From Macrotrachela quadricornifera (Eukaryota > Rotifera > Eurotatoria > Philodinida > Philodinidae): a DNA stretch of 64,000 nt. The stretch's first letter is position 1. Each line of letters opens with the position of its first letter. The stretch spans positions 861,722 through 925,721 of the forward strand of contig JAJEKB010021543.1 of assembly GCA_022393335.1 (NCBI GenBank), given 5' to 3'. Positions 23,790-36,385 of the stretch are shown one piece after another. A program made the position numbers and the translations under genes. The notes beneath the pieces are model-generated. The model was given only the letters and a program-made list of their open reading frames with translations. It searched no databases and had not been told where the DNA came from.

Positions 23790-25926
23790 TAGAAAATGTT
23801 ATTATTTTCTTAATGATTCGACCTTGTACACACCATGACGATGTGGAATAAATAAAACTTTTTCCAGAAACTTCTACATGCGTCTGCTGAGTTTGTTCTA
23901 ACCAATGATCTTTGGAACAACACTAATAAATTTATATCATCCCGTGGCATCATAGAAAGCCTTCATTTTCACTTCTCAAACTTTCATGTTTTTCTCAAGA
24001 TGTTTTTTTTTGTATTAACACTTTCGTATTTTCCAAATCTCTCTGCTATCTTAAATGCTACAGAACTTGAGTTGGTTTCGAAGTGAAGGGATTGATTAGC
24101 TCTAAAACTTAACAGAGTCGAAATTTTAGTTTTTATGTTTAATGTCTCATGACATTCAAATGTATCACAATACACCTTCTATCATTACAATAAGTATAAG
24201 ATAGGTTCAAATAAAAACGAATGAAAATCGAAAATTAAAATTTAGACTCTGTTAAGTTGTAGTGCTAGGTCTTTGGCGTATTTTAAAACCAACTCGAGCT
24301 TTCTAGCATTTGAGATGGCAGTAGGATGTAGGAAACGCGGACCTTTCCATTTTAATCGATAATTCTGAGATAAAACTTAATAGACTCAATATTTTGAACT
24401 TAAATTTTTATTGTGAGATACCTGGCATGAGATATCTCCTCTGAAAAGTTCAGCAAGATTGGATAGCCAGAAGCCAAAATAGAAATTAGCATGGATGGGG
24501 GCCTTAAACTCACTATCGGTTCAAAAAGTATTCAAGGTTTAGCTTTCAGCTTCGGAGAACACCTTTTAAAAAATAGATTATGTCCCGAGCAGATACTGAT
24601 ATACTATAAGAATAGATGATCTGCAGAGAATATAATGAAGTAAATGTATTTCATACAACAGCTTTTTGAATTGCACTTCTTCGATGAAAAATCATGGTCT
24701 TTGTTGAACTTTTTACGCTTAAACGTTTCTTCTATGCTTATAATCGTGAGGTAACTGTTTACAGCTATCATATTCTACGCCACAGATTTCACCTTAATGA
24801 TTATAGTTTTGCATTTTTTGGGGGGAAACGTTGACACAATTAGCCAAGATGTTTCTTGGATCGGTATGAGAGTTACTGTATCAGTCGTTATATGTGATTT
24901 GGCGATATGTATACAGCTGCGGTGGTGTGTGATTATCTTTTTGTGACACTCTAAGTTGTTGTGGCATGGCTCTTTCTTAAGAATAACAGAAACAGTATCT
25001 TTTAGTGTAAGCGATATTTCAGTTCAAATGGAAAGATAAATGTATAAGTTCAATCATAAATGGTGAAGGATGGAATAATGAATACAGAGAAAATCTTTCA
25101 TAGATTTCATTATTATTGTTTAAAAATTGTTAGAAATCAAGTAATCAGATTTATAATTCTCTTCGAATTTTACCAGTATGGACCATATGCGATAAAATTT
25201 GTCAAGAAAATCAGTATCCAAGAATCTAACAAGTATTCTATTTGTAACGCATTTTCTCAGTTACAATAAGAGCCGAGCAATAAATTCAGCAAGTACCCAT
25301 AAGAGTCTCTGATACAGGTTGAAAAATTGGACAGAGTTAAGTCGTCTATGCTTTTATACGTGCCAAAGTTCAGTGCAATCTTAATTAGGTTCGTAAATAC
25401 TAATTTAGTATCAGGAAAGTAATATCCCACGTGAACGATAGAAATTCTTCGATCTTCTTTCATTTTGTCGTCATTAGAAAGTAAATCTGAGACTAACACA
25501 GCTTTAGTTTTCAAATTCATCATAATCAATATTTTTCATGTATATGGAATAGTCTTTTGAGAGAGCATTTTTGAAAAGCCATACAAAATTCATACATTTT
25601 TTATAAACCAGAATACCCATGAAGTTTAATGTGTGGCGCAAATATTTGTAATGATGAAAGTGCCTATAATAGTCTAAGGTTTTCTATTGAGGTCTGTAAT
25701 GAAAGAGCAAAGCAACAATCACGCGGCCTAACCTTTGAATTTAAACTTCAAATTTTTGCCTGAGAATTTATACGAGCTTCAGAAAACATGATACTTATAT
25801 TTAATCGAAGCGATAAGCAGTAATAAGATAGTGGCCCGAAAAACGTTTGAATACGACATTTGAGAAAATACTAAATAGGAGCTAAAGAAAAAGAAATAAG
25901 AGGAAACAGAACGTATCTGATTACAG
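23790..25926. other. gene-poor stretch; small inverted repeat at 24066-24305
   Basis: 24066-24140 and 24235-24305 are inverted copies (ACTTGAGTTGGTTT...CTTAACAGAGTC against GACTCTGTTAAG...AACCAACTCGAG), a probable MITE. An open frame on the minus strand at 25257-25529 has fairly protein-like composition (RRISIVHVGYYFPDTKLVF) but no recognised family and no confirmed splice sites, so it is not called as a gene. Confidence 0.5.
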
Positions 25927-26462
25927 TTAAATATGAAGGTGGAATAATTGTAAGCTAAGGAACGCAGAAATGATGTGTGGTTTTAGACAAACAGAGTTTT
26001 CTCCACCTTTCGTCTTTCCCCACTTGTCTCTGAGCACGTCATTGGTCTTTTCACTCTGAAAATCAGGTACTACAGTGGATAATAATTTTAGTGTTAGTGT
26101 AACGTTAAGATATTCTGTGAAATTAGTACATATCCAATCGGGTTCACTCCTGAACATTCATATACTACACAAATATAATGTGAAACTTTGGGAATCATGT
26201 AAGAGATTGCTACTATCCAATTCTTTGTGTTTTGAACGCAAGAATTTATACGTACAGGTGTTCGCGTGCTGGAGTTTCTAGGTTCAGGTCGGTGTATAGA
26301 TCCAGAATTGCGTGGCTGAGGCTCAATCACTGGCTCGTCTGGTTTCTTCGTCACCTTTTCTTCATGATCGGCTTTTGGTCGCGAGCAGTTCCGACAACTA
26401 TCTCCAGTCTTCCACAGATGTTTTTCGAAATTGGAGCAGGCTTGATTTGATGATTGTGACAT
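25927..26462 (-). CDS. small putative zinc-knuckle protein (two exons)
   Basis: Exon 26256-26462 starts with ATG and encodes about 69 residues with a C-x2-F ... C-x2-C ... H pattern (ACSNFEKHLW, DSCRNCSRPKADH), typical of a small zinc-binding knuckle, followed by a Pro/Arg/Ser linker. It ends at a GTACGT donor in phase 0. The next in-phase acceptor (GATTTTCAG, exon from 26055) opens a further 42 codons to a stop at 25927, beginning SEKTNDVLRDKWGKTKGG. The product would be about 111 residues. It is on the same strand as the PARP gene and the CCCH paralogue and may be a related fragment. The second exon is inferred only from phase and could be wrong; the first might instead start a longer, now broken, gene. 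Confidence 0.4.
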
Positions 26463-26869
26463 TACAAGAATAGATCTTTGAAAACAACCGATTAAAAAGT
26501 ATACTATAAATTAAAAATCTAAACAGTAGGAAATACGAAGGTAGTTACCATTCATGGATGAGCATAGTTTTTTTATACACAAACACAGGTATTTCCTAGC
26601 TATGGACTCTGAGAGTTAAGAAACTGAGTGTTGTTAGAAGTAAGTATTGATATGAATATGTGTGAATTTTATTCTGCCGTGAATTTGAGGCTATAGCTGA
26701 ATCCGCACGTATTTTTCTCATTTACAAATATAGTATTCTCATGCCATCGAATACATCAATTACGAAGCTTTAGAGATGTGTTAGGCAGATTCATCCTAAA
26801 AATATACTGCATTGCATGAGGTATCAGAAGCTCCATCATAGAGATTGCAATCCAGCAATTTCTATGCTG

Positions 26870-27665
26870 GTCACAAGTTCGGATAAAGGAGGAGCCGTTA
26901 GACGGAAGGAGTGCAGATATTGTCGTCTATAAAAAAAAGAAGACGAAAGAAATCAACTATACATATTCCATTTCAAATCCTATACCGACTCGGATGACGC
27001 ACAGATGAATAAGAGCCGCGCCCTCTGTTGTGGAACCAGGGCAACGTCGAAAAATTGGTTACTGGAACAAATGTTGGAATAAGGAATGATGACCAAAAAT
27101 AAAAAATAACAAAAACAACACTCACGATCAACACATGGAATGTGTAAACATTATGGGTAGCGGCAAAAACTGGAGCTCTTAAGATATGAAATGAAGTGCT
27201 TCAGTTATGACATAATTAGTATTTTCGAAGTACGCTGGGTAGAACAAAGAGAGACATATAGCGACGACTTCATCTGGTCAAGGGGCAATAATAAACACAC
27301 GGCTGGGAGGGGACTTGACATGCTGTTCAGTAAGAGAGCAAGGTGTGCGATAATGGGCTACAATCCGGTCAGCCCATGGAACATGACAGTAAGACTTAAT
27401 ACAACTCTATTCAAACTAACAGTTATTCATGTGTATGTGACGACATCGGAGTCCTCAGAAGAAGACAGTGAGATTACTTATGACATGATACAGAAGATTC
27501 TAGCTCTTATATACAAAAAGATATGATATTCTTACTGGAGATTGTAATGCAAAAGTAGGGAGTAATAACAAAGGCCAGAAGTTTGTGATGAGAAAGCATA
27601 GTTATTGAACAAGACATGAAATAAATGAACGGTTATTGGAGTTGGCAGCAGGAAATGACCTCTGT
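26870..27665 (+). pseudogene. non-LTR retrotransposon remnant: endonuclease domain
   Basis: 27130-27665 reads as the N-terminal AP-endonuclease-like (EEP) domain of a non-LTR retrotransposon. Motifs: TWNV at the start, ISIFEVRWVE, PVSPWNMTVRL, then the GD(C)NAKVG catalytic block. The reading crosses frames at least twice (near 27190 and 27524) and contains several stops, so it is dead. The upstream part (26870-27130) resembles the element's untranslated 5' region. It is cut off near 27665, where a different repeat begins; no reverse transcriptase is left. Confidence 0.8.
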
Positions 27666-27800
27666 ACAAGGGAGAAACCTCATTCAGGCATTCAGAACCA
27701 TTCTCACACATTCTAATCTATTCCTATCCATTCTCATTTATTCGCATCCACTGCAATCGGTTCGCATCTGTTCCGAACTAGAGATGAACAGTCCGCATAC
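27665..27800. repeat. CATTC/CATCC motif array, probable transposon end
   Basis: Eight or more degenerate copies of CATTC(T/C)CA / CATCC appear in succession (CATTCAGGCATTCAG...CATTCTCACACATTC). The array closes at CTAGAGATGAACAG, which resembles a hAT-type end. No partner end was found. Confidence 0.45.
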
Positions 27801-28046
27801 ATGACATCAAGCATCAATCCATTACTCAACGTTTTCAGGGTTTCCAGGTTAGTTTTGCACGGCCGCCAGCGACTGTAACCTAGTCAATCATTATGAAAAA
27901 CGGCAGGCGTACGCGATTGCTTTTTATAGTCATTATATACGGTGTGTTACGATTTATTACGGTGACTGTAAACTATTAACGTAAATAGCTGTCGTTTATG
28001 GCAACCGTAATAATACGGTGATCATAACGGCGCTCTTACAATAACG

Positions 28047-29339
28047 TAGGGGTGGGACTTTACCTTTACTTTACTAGTAACTACTTATTTACTTAGTTAC
28101 TTGTAAATAGTAACTACATATTTACGTAGTTACTTGTAACTAAGTAACTACCGAATTTATATAGTCACTGCAAGACGGTAACTATCAAGCGGTATCCGTG
28201 GGTCCTCATCTGCTATGCTATGGGGATATCCTTGGATCCTCGTCTACTATACTATGGAGGTATCCTTGGGTCCTCAAGTGCTATACTGTAGGAGTATCCT
28301 TGGGTCCTCAAGTGCTATACTGTAGGAGTATCCTTGGGTCCTCAAGTGCTATACTGTAGGAGTATCCTTGGGTCCTCAAGTGCTATACTGTAGAAGTATC
28401 CTTGGGTCCTCAAGTGCTATACTGTAGAAGTATCCTTGGGTCCTAAATTTATTGATGGCGCCATATATTTATTCTACTAGTAACTAAGTACGTATTGTAA
28501 ACTGCTGGTTACTGCATCCGCTTTTGTATTAGTCGAGAAATGGCCCAATGAGATGGTAGCAAAATGTAGCTCGCTTATTTCATGGACAACCATCGGAGAT
28601 TCTATGAGGACTTTTGTAGAGCACTCTTGATAACCTCAAATTGGCCCGAATAACCATATATTCCATCTTTATCTTGATGGAAAAAAACCGCCTCGAAATC
28701 TGATTGACTGAAACTCTTTTTTAACAGCCAATCAGATTTCGAGGCGATTTTTCTCGATGAATATAAAGACGGAACATATGGTTATTCGGGCCAATTTGAG
28801 GTTATCAAGAGTGCTCTACAAAAGTCCGCATAGAATCTCCGATGGTTGTCCATGAAATAAGCGAGCTATATTTTGCTACCATCTCATTGGGCCATTTCTC
28901 GACTAATACAAAAGCGGATGCAGTAACCAGCAGTTTACAATACGTACTTAGTTACTAGTAGAATAAATATATGGCGTCATCAATAAATTTAGGACCCAAG
29001 GATACTCCTACAGTATAGCACTTGAGGACCCAAGGGTACCCCTATAGTATAGTAGATGAGGATCTAAGGGTACCCTCAGAGTATAGCAGATGAGAACCCA
29101 AGGGTACCTTCATTGTATAGCAGATGGGGATCCGAAAGTACCCCTATAGGGTAGCGCTTGAGGACCCACGGATACCGCTTGATAGTTACCGTCTTGCAGT
29201 GACTATATAAATTCGGTAGTTATTTCGTTACAAGTAACTGCGTAAATAGGTAGTTACTATTTACTAGTAACTAAGTAACTATTGTAGTTACTTTACTTTA
29301 GTTACGTAACTACAAAGTAAAGTAAATATCCCACCCCTA
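28047..29339. mobile_element. palindromic hAT-type element (1,293 bp) with 34-bp minisatellites in both arms
   Basis: Ends TAGGGGTGGGA / TCCCACCCCTA with an 8-bp near-duplication CAATAACG (28039-28046) / CAATAGCG (29340-29347). The whole element folds on itself around 28722; arms of about 640 bp match closely (TTGTATTAGTCGAGAAATGG and its inverse). Next to each end, GTAACTAnnTA phrases are repeated. Each arm holds a tandem array of the 34-bp unit AGTATCCTTGGGTCCTCAAG + TGCTATACTGTAGG: about 7.5 copies on the left (28185-28445), about 5.5 on the right (28990-29180). Three consecutive left units are identical. No open frame. Confidence 0.88.
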
Positions 29340-29347
29340 CAATAGCG

Positions 29348-31083
29348 TAAGACATCGTACATGTTGACTGTACAACATTAAATAGACGTTCACCATTTTT
29401 TAATGTGCTTTGACGTAAATGGCCGTTATCATTGACGAACTCGTCTTATGCTATATTGTGATAGATTCATAATTGAGAGCCTAGACAACTTTAGTTTTCA
29501 AGTATAATTTTCCGGACATATGAAGAGGCTAACAAACTCGATGCCCAAACACAGATTTTGTCAAGAAGAAAAAACCGTATTCAAGCGTTTGGAGTCACTC
29601 TCGCCGATTTCCGACGATTTAGGTTCACTCGAACGCATTCTAGTGATTGAGAATGAGATTTTTCACCGTTTGATCCACACTTATTTTTTATTTTTCATTT
29701 TCCACCTGATCAATCACGGAGTTAGCTAAGCGTAGGCACAGGTCGAAGACATCTAAAGTATTCTAATTCAGCTTCATTTACAGATTTCTACTTCGAGTCA
29801 GTCTCAGTGCTACATACGAAAAAATTAGTTTCACCCAAAACAATCTTGAGGGTGTGAGGGTGTTTCAGCTTCATAAATGTCTTTTTCAGTAGTCTATATC
29901 TGATGTTGCGGTTGGGTTAAGAGCCGTTGATCTTCTTGCGTTAAAGCAATCTCTACCAAATCTCGTTGCTCTTGTTGTTATTGATAATTGCTGGGCATTT
30001 CTTATCATTATTCTCACTTTCAAACGAATGACAATCGTTTTATAAACGTTGCTTTTTATACGTCTTTCAAGCTTCACAAAAAATGGCTGAAGAAAACAAA
30101 TCAAACAACATTATGACTCAGCACATAGACAGTGTTGACGAAGACTTACAACCGAGGAGAAAGTGGCTGTTAATAATGCCACGATATGTCGCCACGTGAC
30201 TCGTCGTCAATAATTAGAGGACGAAAACTTCACATTATCATCAGTGCCGTACCCAAGAATTATTGAATATTGGGCAGTTTCCCCACCAAACTATTTTGAG
30301 ATTTGGGAAGAAGTAGACAAATGAAAAAACATTAGACTACAGTTTTTCAAGACTTCTTACCTTCTTTAAAGGTAATGTTTTTTGAAGAGACGAGTTAATA
30401 ACCTTCAGTTAACAAACCAGCGTGTTTGATGTCCTTGTACTGCTTGATAAAGGTATTTTTCTACTTTAAAGTCACTTATCATCTGTTGTGTGAAAACTGC
30501 CACTATAACCATTTTTTATGAAGTAATACAAATGGCTATTTGTTATTGAAACCTTAGAGGTGTAAGAAATTACTCACCATGGATGTAAATGGTTTTCCTC
30601 ATGCATTTTTTTAGCCAAATTTTCTAAAAGTGTTGTGCAGAGAATTGAGTTTTAATTTCCTTGAAATCTATAGTTTTGTGACGACTAGTCGGCCGTATCA
30701 GGCTTTTGAATTGAGCATATCTTGAGATGAATACATAATCGAAAGCAATGAATTTCTATAACAGGGAAAAATGATTAATCGAACAAATCTATAATGTATT
30801 GAATGGAAATTTGATTTTCCAATATTGAAAGTAAGGAATTATTGGAAACCTTATTTTATGAAACGGAAATTTTTGAAACTTGCAGCAAACATGTACATGA
30901 ATAAACGGTATACTAAAAAGTTGTTTTTTAAGCAAATTGTAGTTCAACTGTTAAAGGATAGTCTCCTAACATCAATTCTGAAGACAGAACGACGATAAAT
31001 TCCTATTTCCTAACTATTCTCTCTCAATTTTTACGACTCAGCAGTGACATTGAACTTTAGTCTAGAATAGCCCTATGAGAGTT
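29348..31083. other. gene-free, transposon-rich background
   Basis: Short frames at 29520-29729 and 29886-30104 are not supported. A 38-codon frame at 30083 starting MAEENKSNNIMTQHIDSVDE has protein-like composition but no context. The TTACGGTGA-like phrases left of the 28-kb element and TACGTCAAA phrases to its right may be an older element into which it inserted. Confidence 0.4.
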
Positions 31084-31648
31084 GGGTATTTGTAAAACAC
31101 ACAATGGCCCACGATGTTCCCCAAATCAACAGCTAATGTGATAGATAAATAGAGCTCTCCAAGTTGGTTTCATGAAGACCCACGATGGCCCAAATGGCTG
31201 TAAAATAAAGAAGATTTTCAATAAACATTGATTTTTTTCAACGTACGATGACCCATATCTTTTCCCAGTAGATAGGCCCAATCGAGCTAGGTATATTTCC
31301 AAAATCTCAGATTTTCATAATGTAGTATAAGAAAATAACGATTTTCCATAAATAAGGCTTAAATTAAGAAAGTGGGTTCCATACTATTTTTCTTATACTA
31401 CATTATAAAAATCTGAGATTTTGGAAATACACCTAACTCGACTGAACCTATCCACTAGCAAAAGATATGGATCATCGTGGGTCTTCATAGGGTGAAAAAA
31501 TCAATATTTATTGAAAACCTTCCTTATTTTACACCTGTTCGGGTTATCGTGGATCTTCAGGCAATTCACTCGATGAGCTCTGTCTGTCTATGACATTAGC
31601 TGTTGCTTTGAGGGTCATCGTGGGTAATTGCGTGTTTTATAAATACCC
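31084..31648. mobile_element. foldback MITE (565 bp), GGGTATTT ends
   Basis: GGGTATTTGTAAAACAC at the left and its inverse GTGTTTTATAAATACCC at the right. The arms pair for about 265 bp each, meeting near 31360. The phrase CCCACGATG(A/G) occurs repeatedly in both arms. No target duplication is evident. Confidence 0.7.
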
Positions 31649-31708
31649 TAAATAGATGATGATCTGATAAGATCGGAAAGGAATTGTCATCTAGTTCTCC
31701 GCAGATTT

Positions 31709-31728
31709 GGGGGGGGGGGGGGGGGGGG
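31709..31728. repeat. run of 20 G
   Basis: An uninterrupted 20-base G tract in AT-rich DNA. Long G runs can form quadruplexes, and their exact length is often unreliable in assemblies. Confidence 0.95.
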
Positions 31729-31729
31729 C

Positions 31730-33366
31730 TAAATTCGAAGCGAATTCTCAACGTCCATATTTTGACGGTCATAAATGAGATGATTTTGTGAAACATCATA
31801 ATGACTTTATTAATTATTTCTTAACCCATAAGAATTTTTAATATACAATTACTGATGGCGACACACCATTGTGGAATATGCCGACTCAAAATCCTTAGAG
31901 AATACTTATATGTAAGTGCGGCAATAGAAGCTTCTATGATATAATTGCTATTGTGTTCTTTTTATGTTTATCTCTACTAGTTCGCGATGAATCAACCTTT
32001 AGAAGAGATGAAGTTAGTCCAAACCGATGGTTTTTCAAAGATATTATACCTTTTTTTCGAAAGGACGTGGTAGAAGCCACATGGTGTCCGATTTTCTTAT
32101 CGAAAATCTGAGTGGATTCTTTTTCGAACTTACCCAGGTCAAAGGTGGGCAATTGAATTCTGTCAGATCTATCTCAATCCTTCAAATACCAATGATTGAA
32201 TTCGATTGGATTTCGAGTGTCGGAATCCGGTCGGATCTCAATTCATTCCCATGTTTTCCGACGTATTCCGATGATCAGAATCCGATAAAATCCGAAAAAT
32301 AGATTCGATAGTAATCACTTATCGGAATTCAGTCAGTTTCATTCAGTTTCGACAAGTTAGTTGTCGAATTAAGGCTCATCCGATAATTTATACAGAATTT
32401 ATTTATCGTGGGAAGTGTCTCTAGATTCCATATAAAGTAAGTGAAGACTGGTAACAAATTGTGCAGCAGAGAAAAAAATTATCACAAAATAATTACCAGA
32501 GCACTATTTTTCAGTCGATACTGGATAAGTTCACAAACTGAAAATAGATTTCCCTCCCAGAATATGAATGTAAGAATTAAATTGTTTAGAATATTTCATG
32601 AGATTAGATTTATAAACATCAAACTAAAAATGTAATTTGAACGTTTGATTACGTAATAAATAGAGGTCAAACATTTCTGTCGCAGCAACATACGGTAGTA
32701 ACATTTATTAACACAGGAAAGATTTTCTTATTTAATAACTTTTGGCTGCAGTGCCGTGGAGACCAATGGTCCATCGTTTTTTTTTGGTTACGATATGATG
32801 CTGTTATTCATACTTGCGTGCTTCAATTAAGGAAGCAAATCATCTGACAACAATTCTTCACAGCTACTCATTGACTTCAAAACAACCATCTTCTCTTTAT
32901 TCTTTTTGCTACCGAGTGATGTTCAGTGCCCTATTATTTGACTTATTAATACAATTATAAACTTCCTCCTCATTAGGTAAGAATAGGACTTTCTTTATTC
33001 TGGATTTCAGAAGATCATCACACGCTACTAGGTAACTGATGTATGTATATATGCAATACGTTCTCCAGAAAAATAGAACTCTAATTTTAAACAATCGAAG
33101 TTAGGATTGTAATATCCACCAGTCGTTTATCCATACAGACTCAGAATTTAGCTAGAGATACTGATTAAAAATCGAAAATAGTTTGATATAGTTATAAGAG
33201 TATAGGTGCAAGTTTATAGACATAAGTGTGTAGTAATAAGCGTAAACTGATAAGGGTACAGGTGTAAGAATACAGATGTAAGGCTATAGGGCTAAACATA
33301 TAGGAAACAGAGTACAGGTGTAATGGTATAGATAAAATAATCTAGACATAATGGTATAAATATAAC
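31730..33366. other. gene-free; one-sided GGAATC motif array and ATAGGTGTAA-like repeats
   Basis: 32138-32400 starts AAAGGTGGGCAATTG (hAT-like end) and then carries many TCGGAATTC / TCCGAT / GAATCCG variants, but no matching far end was found, so it is a fragment. 33190-33365 holds degenerate repeats around ATAGGTGTAAG / TACAGGTGTAA. No gene. Confidence 0.5.
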
Positions 33367-36300
33367 TATATAAGATTCATTTCACGTAGGCCACGACTGA
33401 ACCTGCTCAATCGAGGTTCTTAGATTTTGTTCAATTTAATATGTGTTATAGAGGGAAGAATCTGATGAATTGTGATGCAAGCCGATTTAAAAAATATTGA
33501 ATCCTCGAAATGTTATAAGCATTTGACGAAAAACTAAAGAAATGGCAAAAGTGAAAATTCGGGTTACAAATGCAGTTTTTTTCTCAATAATGGCTAAATC
33601 GATTGAGCTGAAATTTTCTACAGATATTTATTCTAGTATTTTACACTTACCATCAAATTGTTATCCCAAACTAATGAGTCGTTGGGTTTTTATGACCCAT
33701 TGAAGATTTACAAAAATCCCGATTTTCAGCAACTTTGAACCGTTATAATTTTTGATTACAATCAGGTAGAAGCCTGAAACTTTCATCATAGAGAGATCAC
33801 TAAAAGATGTATCTTCTCTAAAAATGTCAGCCTTCTAGACCTTTTGGTTTGCCCAAGAGAGTCCTCTGAAAAACCAGTTTTTGAAAAAAATGGGTTTTTC
33901 AAGATCGATTTTCTCCCAAGATATGAGTCCGTTTGAAAGGTGATTTTCAGAAGTTGGAAGTACTATAGTTAGGCTAGAACTCCATAAAAAAATCAGCGTC
34001 GGATCTCTAGGAACGGAGGGATTCCCGCTCTTCGCAAATAAAACTTTCGCCAGTTACTGGCGAAAATCCAGTGAACTTTCGCCAATTGGCAAATGTCCAG
34101 CGAGACAATTGGCGACAGTTCATATGACTTTCGTCAATATTGGTCAAAGTTGAATGACATTATTAAGTGTACTCAAGTGCATGAACTAAAATATGTTTAA
34201 ATATGACAAGATCGAGTTTTGAAAATATGCTGAATTAAAAAAGAAACAATAGGAAACATCATGTGAAATGACGTGGGAATAGAAAAGAATAAATATAAAT
34301 AATGTAAAGAAAGGCTAGAATAAAGTAAATAAGAAATATAAGAAAAATTTAATCTTGATCTGATGTGGGGGTGAGGGTGGGGTTTTGATCGACATTTTGT
34401 AGTCGTTTTAGTAGTAGATTTTACCACAGATGTTGAAGTTGATGTTGCATTACTAGTAATCTGAGATCGTAATGCTCCAGCATGGGTTTTGACAGGCATT
34501 GGATTATAAATATCTGAAAATATCGCACTCCTAATATATATATATTAGTTCGATTTCTCATGAGAGATTTTCCCAGTTATATAAGAAACATATTGTAATT
34601 TATACAAGCTAATTCGTATCCGTTTTCTATTGTTCGTCCTACAAAATCTAAAACTTCGAATAAAATTTGTGATAATGACATAAACGAATGTTATCTATTG
34701 CACGAATAGTTGGTGGTCTTTTCACTCAATATCAATTTACATTTAAATAGATGACATTTCGATGGACTCTCGCCAATATTGACGAAAGGTTATTGGAATT
34801 TCGCGAATTGGCGAAAGACCAGTGGACATTCGCCAATGGCGAGAGTCCAGATTGCGAAATTCCTATTGGCGAACTTCCGGCTACCCGGAACGGCTTGTAG
34901 GAAAGGTCATCTTTGGAACGTCTATATGAGGTATGTATGTTTAGTATATAGCTTTGATGGTCAATTTCTAGTTTCATTTCATTTAGATCCCGGTAATTTT
35001 TGATGGAGAACACGATGGTCTTATTTTTTTTTCTCTATCTGAAACTTTTTTTATTGAAATACAAATAAAAATATTAGTTCTTATATTGAATATTAGACAT
35101 GAAATAATGTGTTCTGCTCTGAAGCATATTTAATAACAACAACTTTTATTACCCTTGTTGTGTCATGAGATGTTTGCCCAGGACGTCGCTATATTTTCGT
35201 ACTATATCATTGCATCATGTCTATGATTGAGATATTTCTTTATTTATCTCCTTCTTCGTATATGCTTTTATCTGGGTTCGCTTCCACTTCTGTTTCTAAA
35301 ATGAATTTTAATGGAGAACAAATGAAGTATACCTGTCAAATTCGTATTCAAGATTTCCCATATATCAATGATCATGTACCAAATATCTCTAAAATACCGG
35401 CATCATACAGCTAGTAGTGTGAGATAGAACTAAAGGATAGTTATTGGGTACACAGATATCTCATGACACAACAAGGGTAATAAAAGTTGTTGTTATTAAA
35501 TATGCTTCAAAGCAGAACACATTATTTCATGTCTCATATTCAATATAAGAACTAATATTTTTATTTGTATTTCAATAAAAAAAGTTTCAGATAGAGAAAA
35601 AAAAATAAGACCATCGTGTTCTCCATCAAAAATTACCGGGATCTAAATGAAATGAAACTAGAAATTGGCCATCAAAGTTATATACTAAACATACATACCT
35701 CATATAGACGTTCCAAAGATAACCTTTCCTACAAGCCGTTCCTAGATATCCGACACTGATTTTTTTATGGAGTTCTAGCCTAACTATAGTACTTCCAACT
35801 TCTGAAAATCAGCTTTCAAACGGACTCATATCTTGGGAGAAAATCGATCTTGAAAAACCCATTTTTTTCAAAAACTGGCTTTTCAGAGGACTCTCTTGGG
35901 CAAACCAAAAGGTCTAGAAGGCTGAAATTTTTAGAGAAGATACATCTTTTAGTGATCTATCTATGATAAAAGTTTCAGACTTCTACTTGATTGTAATCAA
36001 AAATTATAACGGTTCAAAGTTGCTAAAAATGGGGATTTTTGTAAATCTTCAATGGGTCATAAAAACCCAACGACTCATTAGTTTGGGATAACAATTTGAT
36101 GGTAAGTGTGAAATACTAGAATAAATATCTGTAGAAAATTTCAGCTCAATCGATTTAGCCATTATTGAGAAAAAACTGCATTTGTAACCCGAATTTTCAC
36201 TTTTGCCATTTCTTTAGTTTTTCGTCAAATGCTTATAACATTTCGAGGATTCAATATTTTTTAAATCGGCTTGCATCACAATTCATCAGATTCTTCCCTC

Positions 36301-36385
36301 TATAACACATATTAAATTGAACAAAATCTAAGAACCTCGATTGAGCAGGTTCAGTCGTGGCCTACGTGAAATGAATCTTATATAT
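33367..36385. mobile_element. 3-kb foldback element with nested insertion
   Basis: The left arm (33367-34016, continuing 34887-35172) and right arm (35450-36385) are inverted copies over about 930 bp each; outer ends TATAAGATTCATTTCACGTA and inverse. The loop is about 280 bp and has one short open frame (35217-35414) with no family signal. The left arm is split by an 0.87-kb element absent from the right arm. The arms match so closely that they must be recent or homogenised. No transposase. Confidence 0.85.
34017..34886. mobile_element. nested element with GGCGAAAGT sub-terminal repeats
   Basis: It interrupts the left arm of the 33-36 kb foldback. GGAACGG appears on both sides (34010-34016, 34887-34893), while the intact right arm has it once (inverse at 35738-35746). 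Ends GGGATTCCCG / CGGCTACCC are weakly inverted. Both sub-terminal zones (34040-34140 and 34765-34880) are full of CTTTCGCCAATTGGC-type phrases. The middle has a minus-strand open frame from 34499 beginning MPVKTHAGALRSQITSNATS and continuing Thr/Ser-rich, possibly a captured host exon. Confidence 0.75.

Noticed and set aside
25257..25529. 90-codon minus-strand frame (MNLKTKAVLVSDLLSNDDKM...)
   Set aside because: Fairly protein-like but no recognised motif and no confirmed neighbouring exons.
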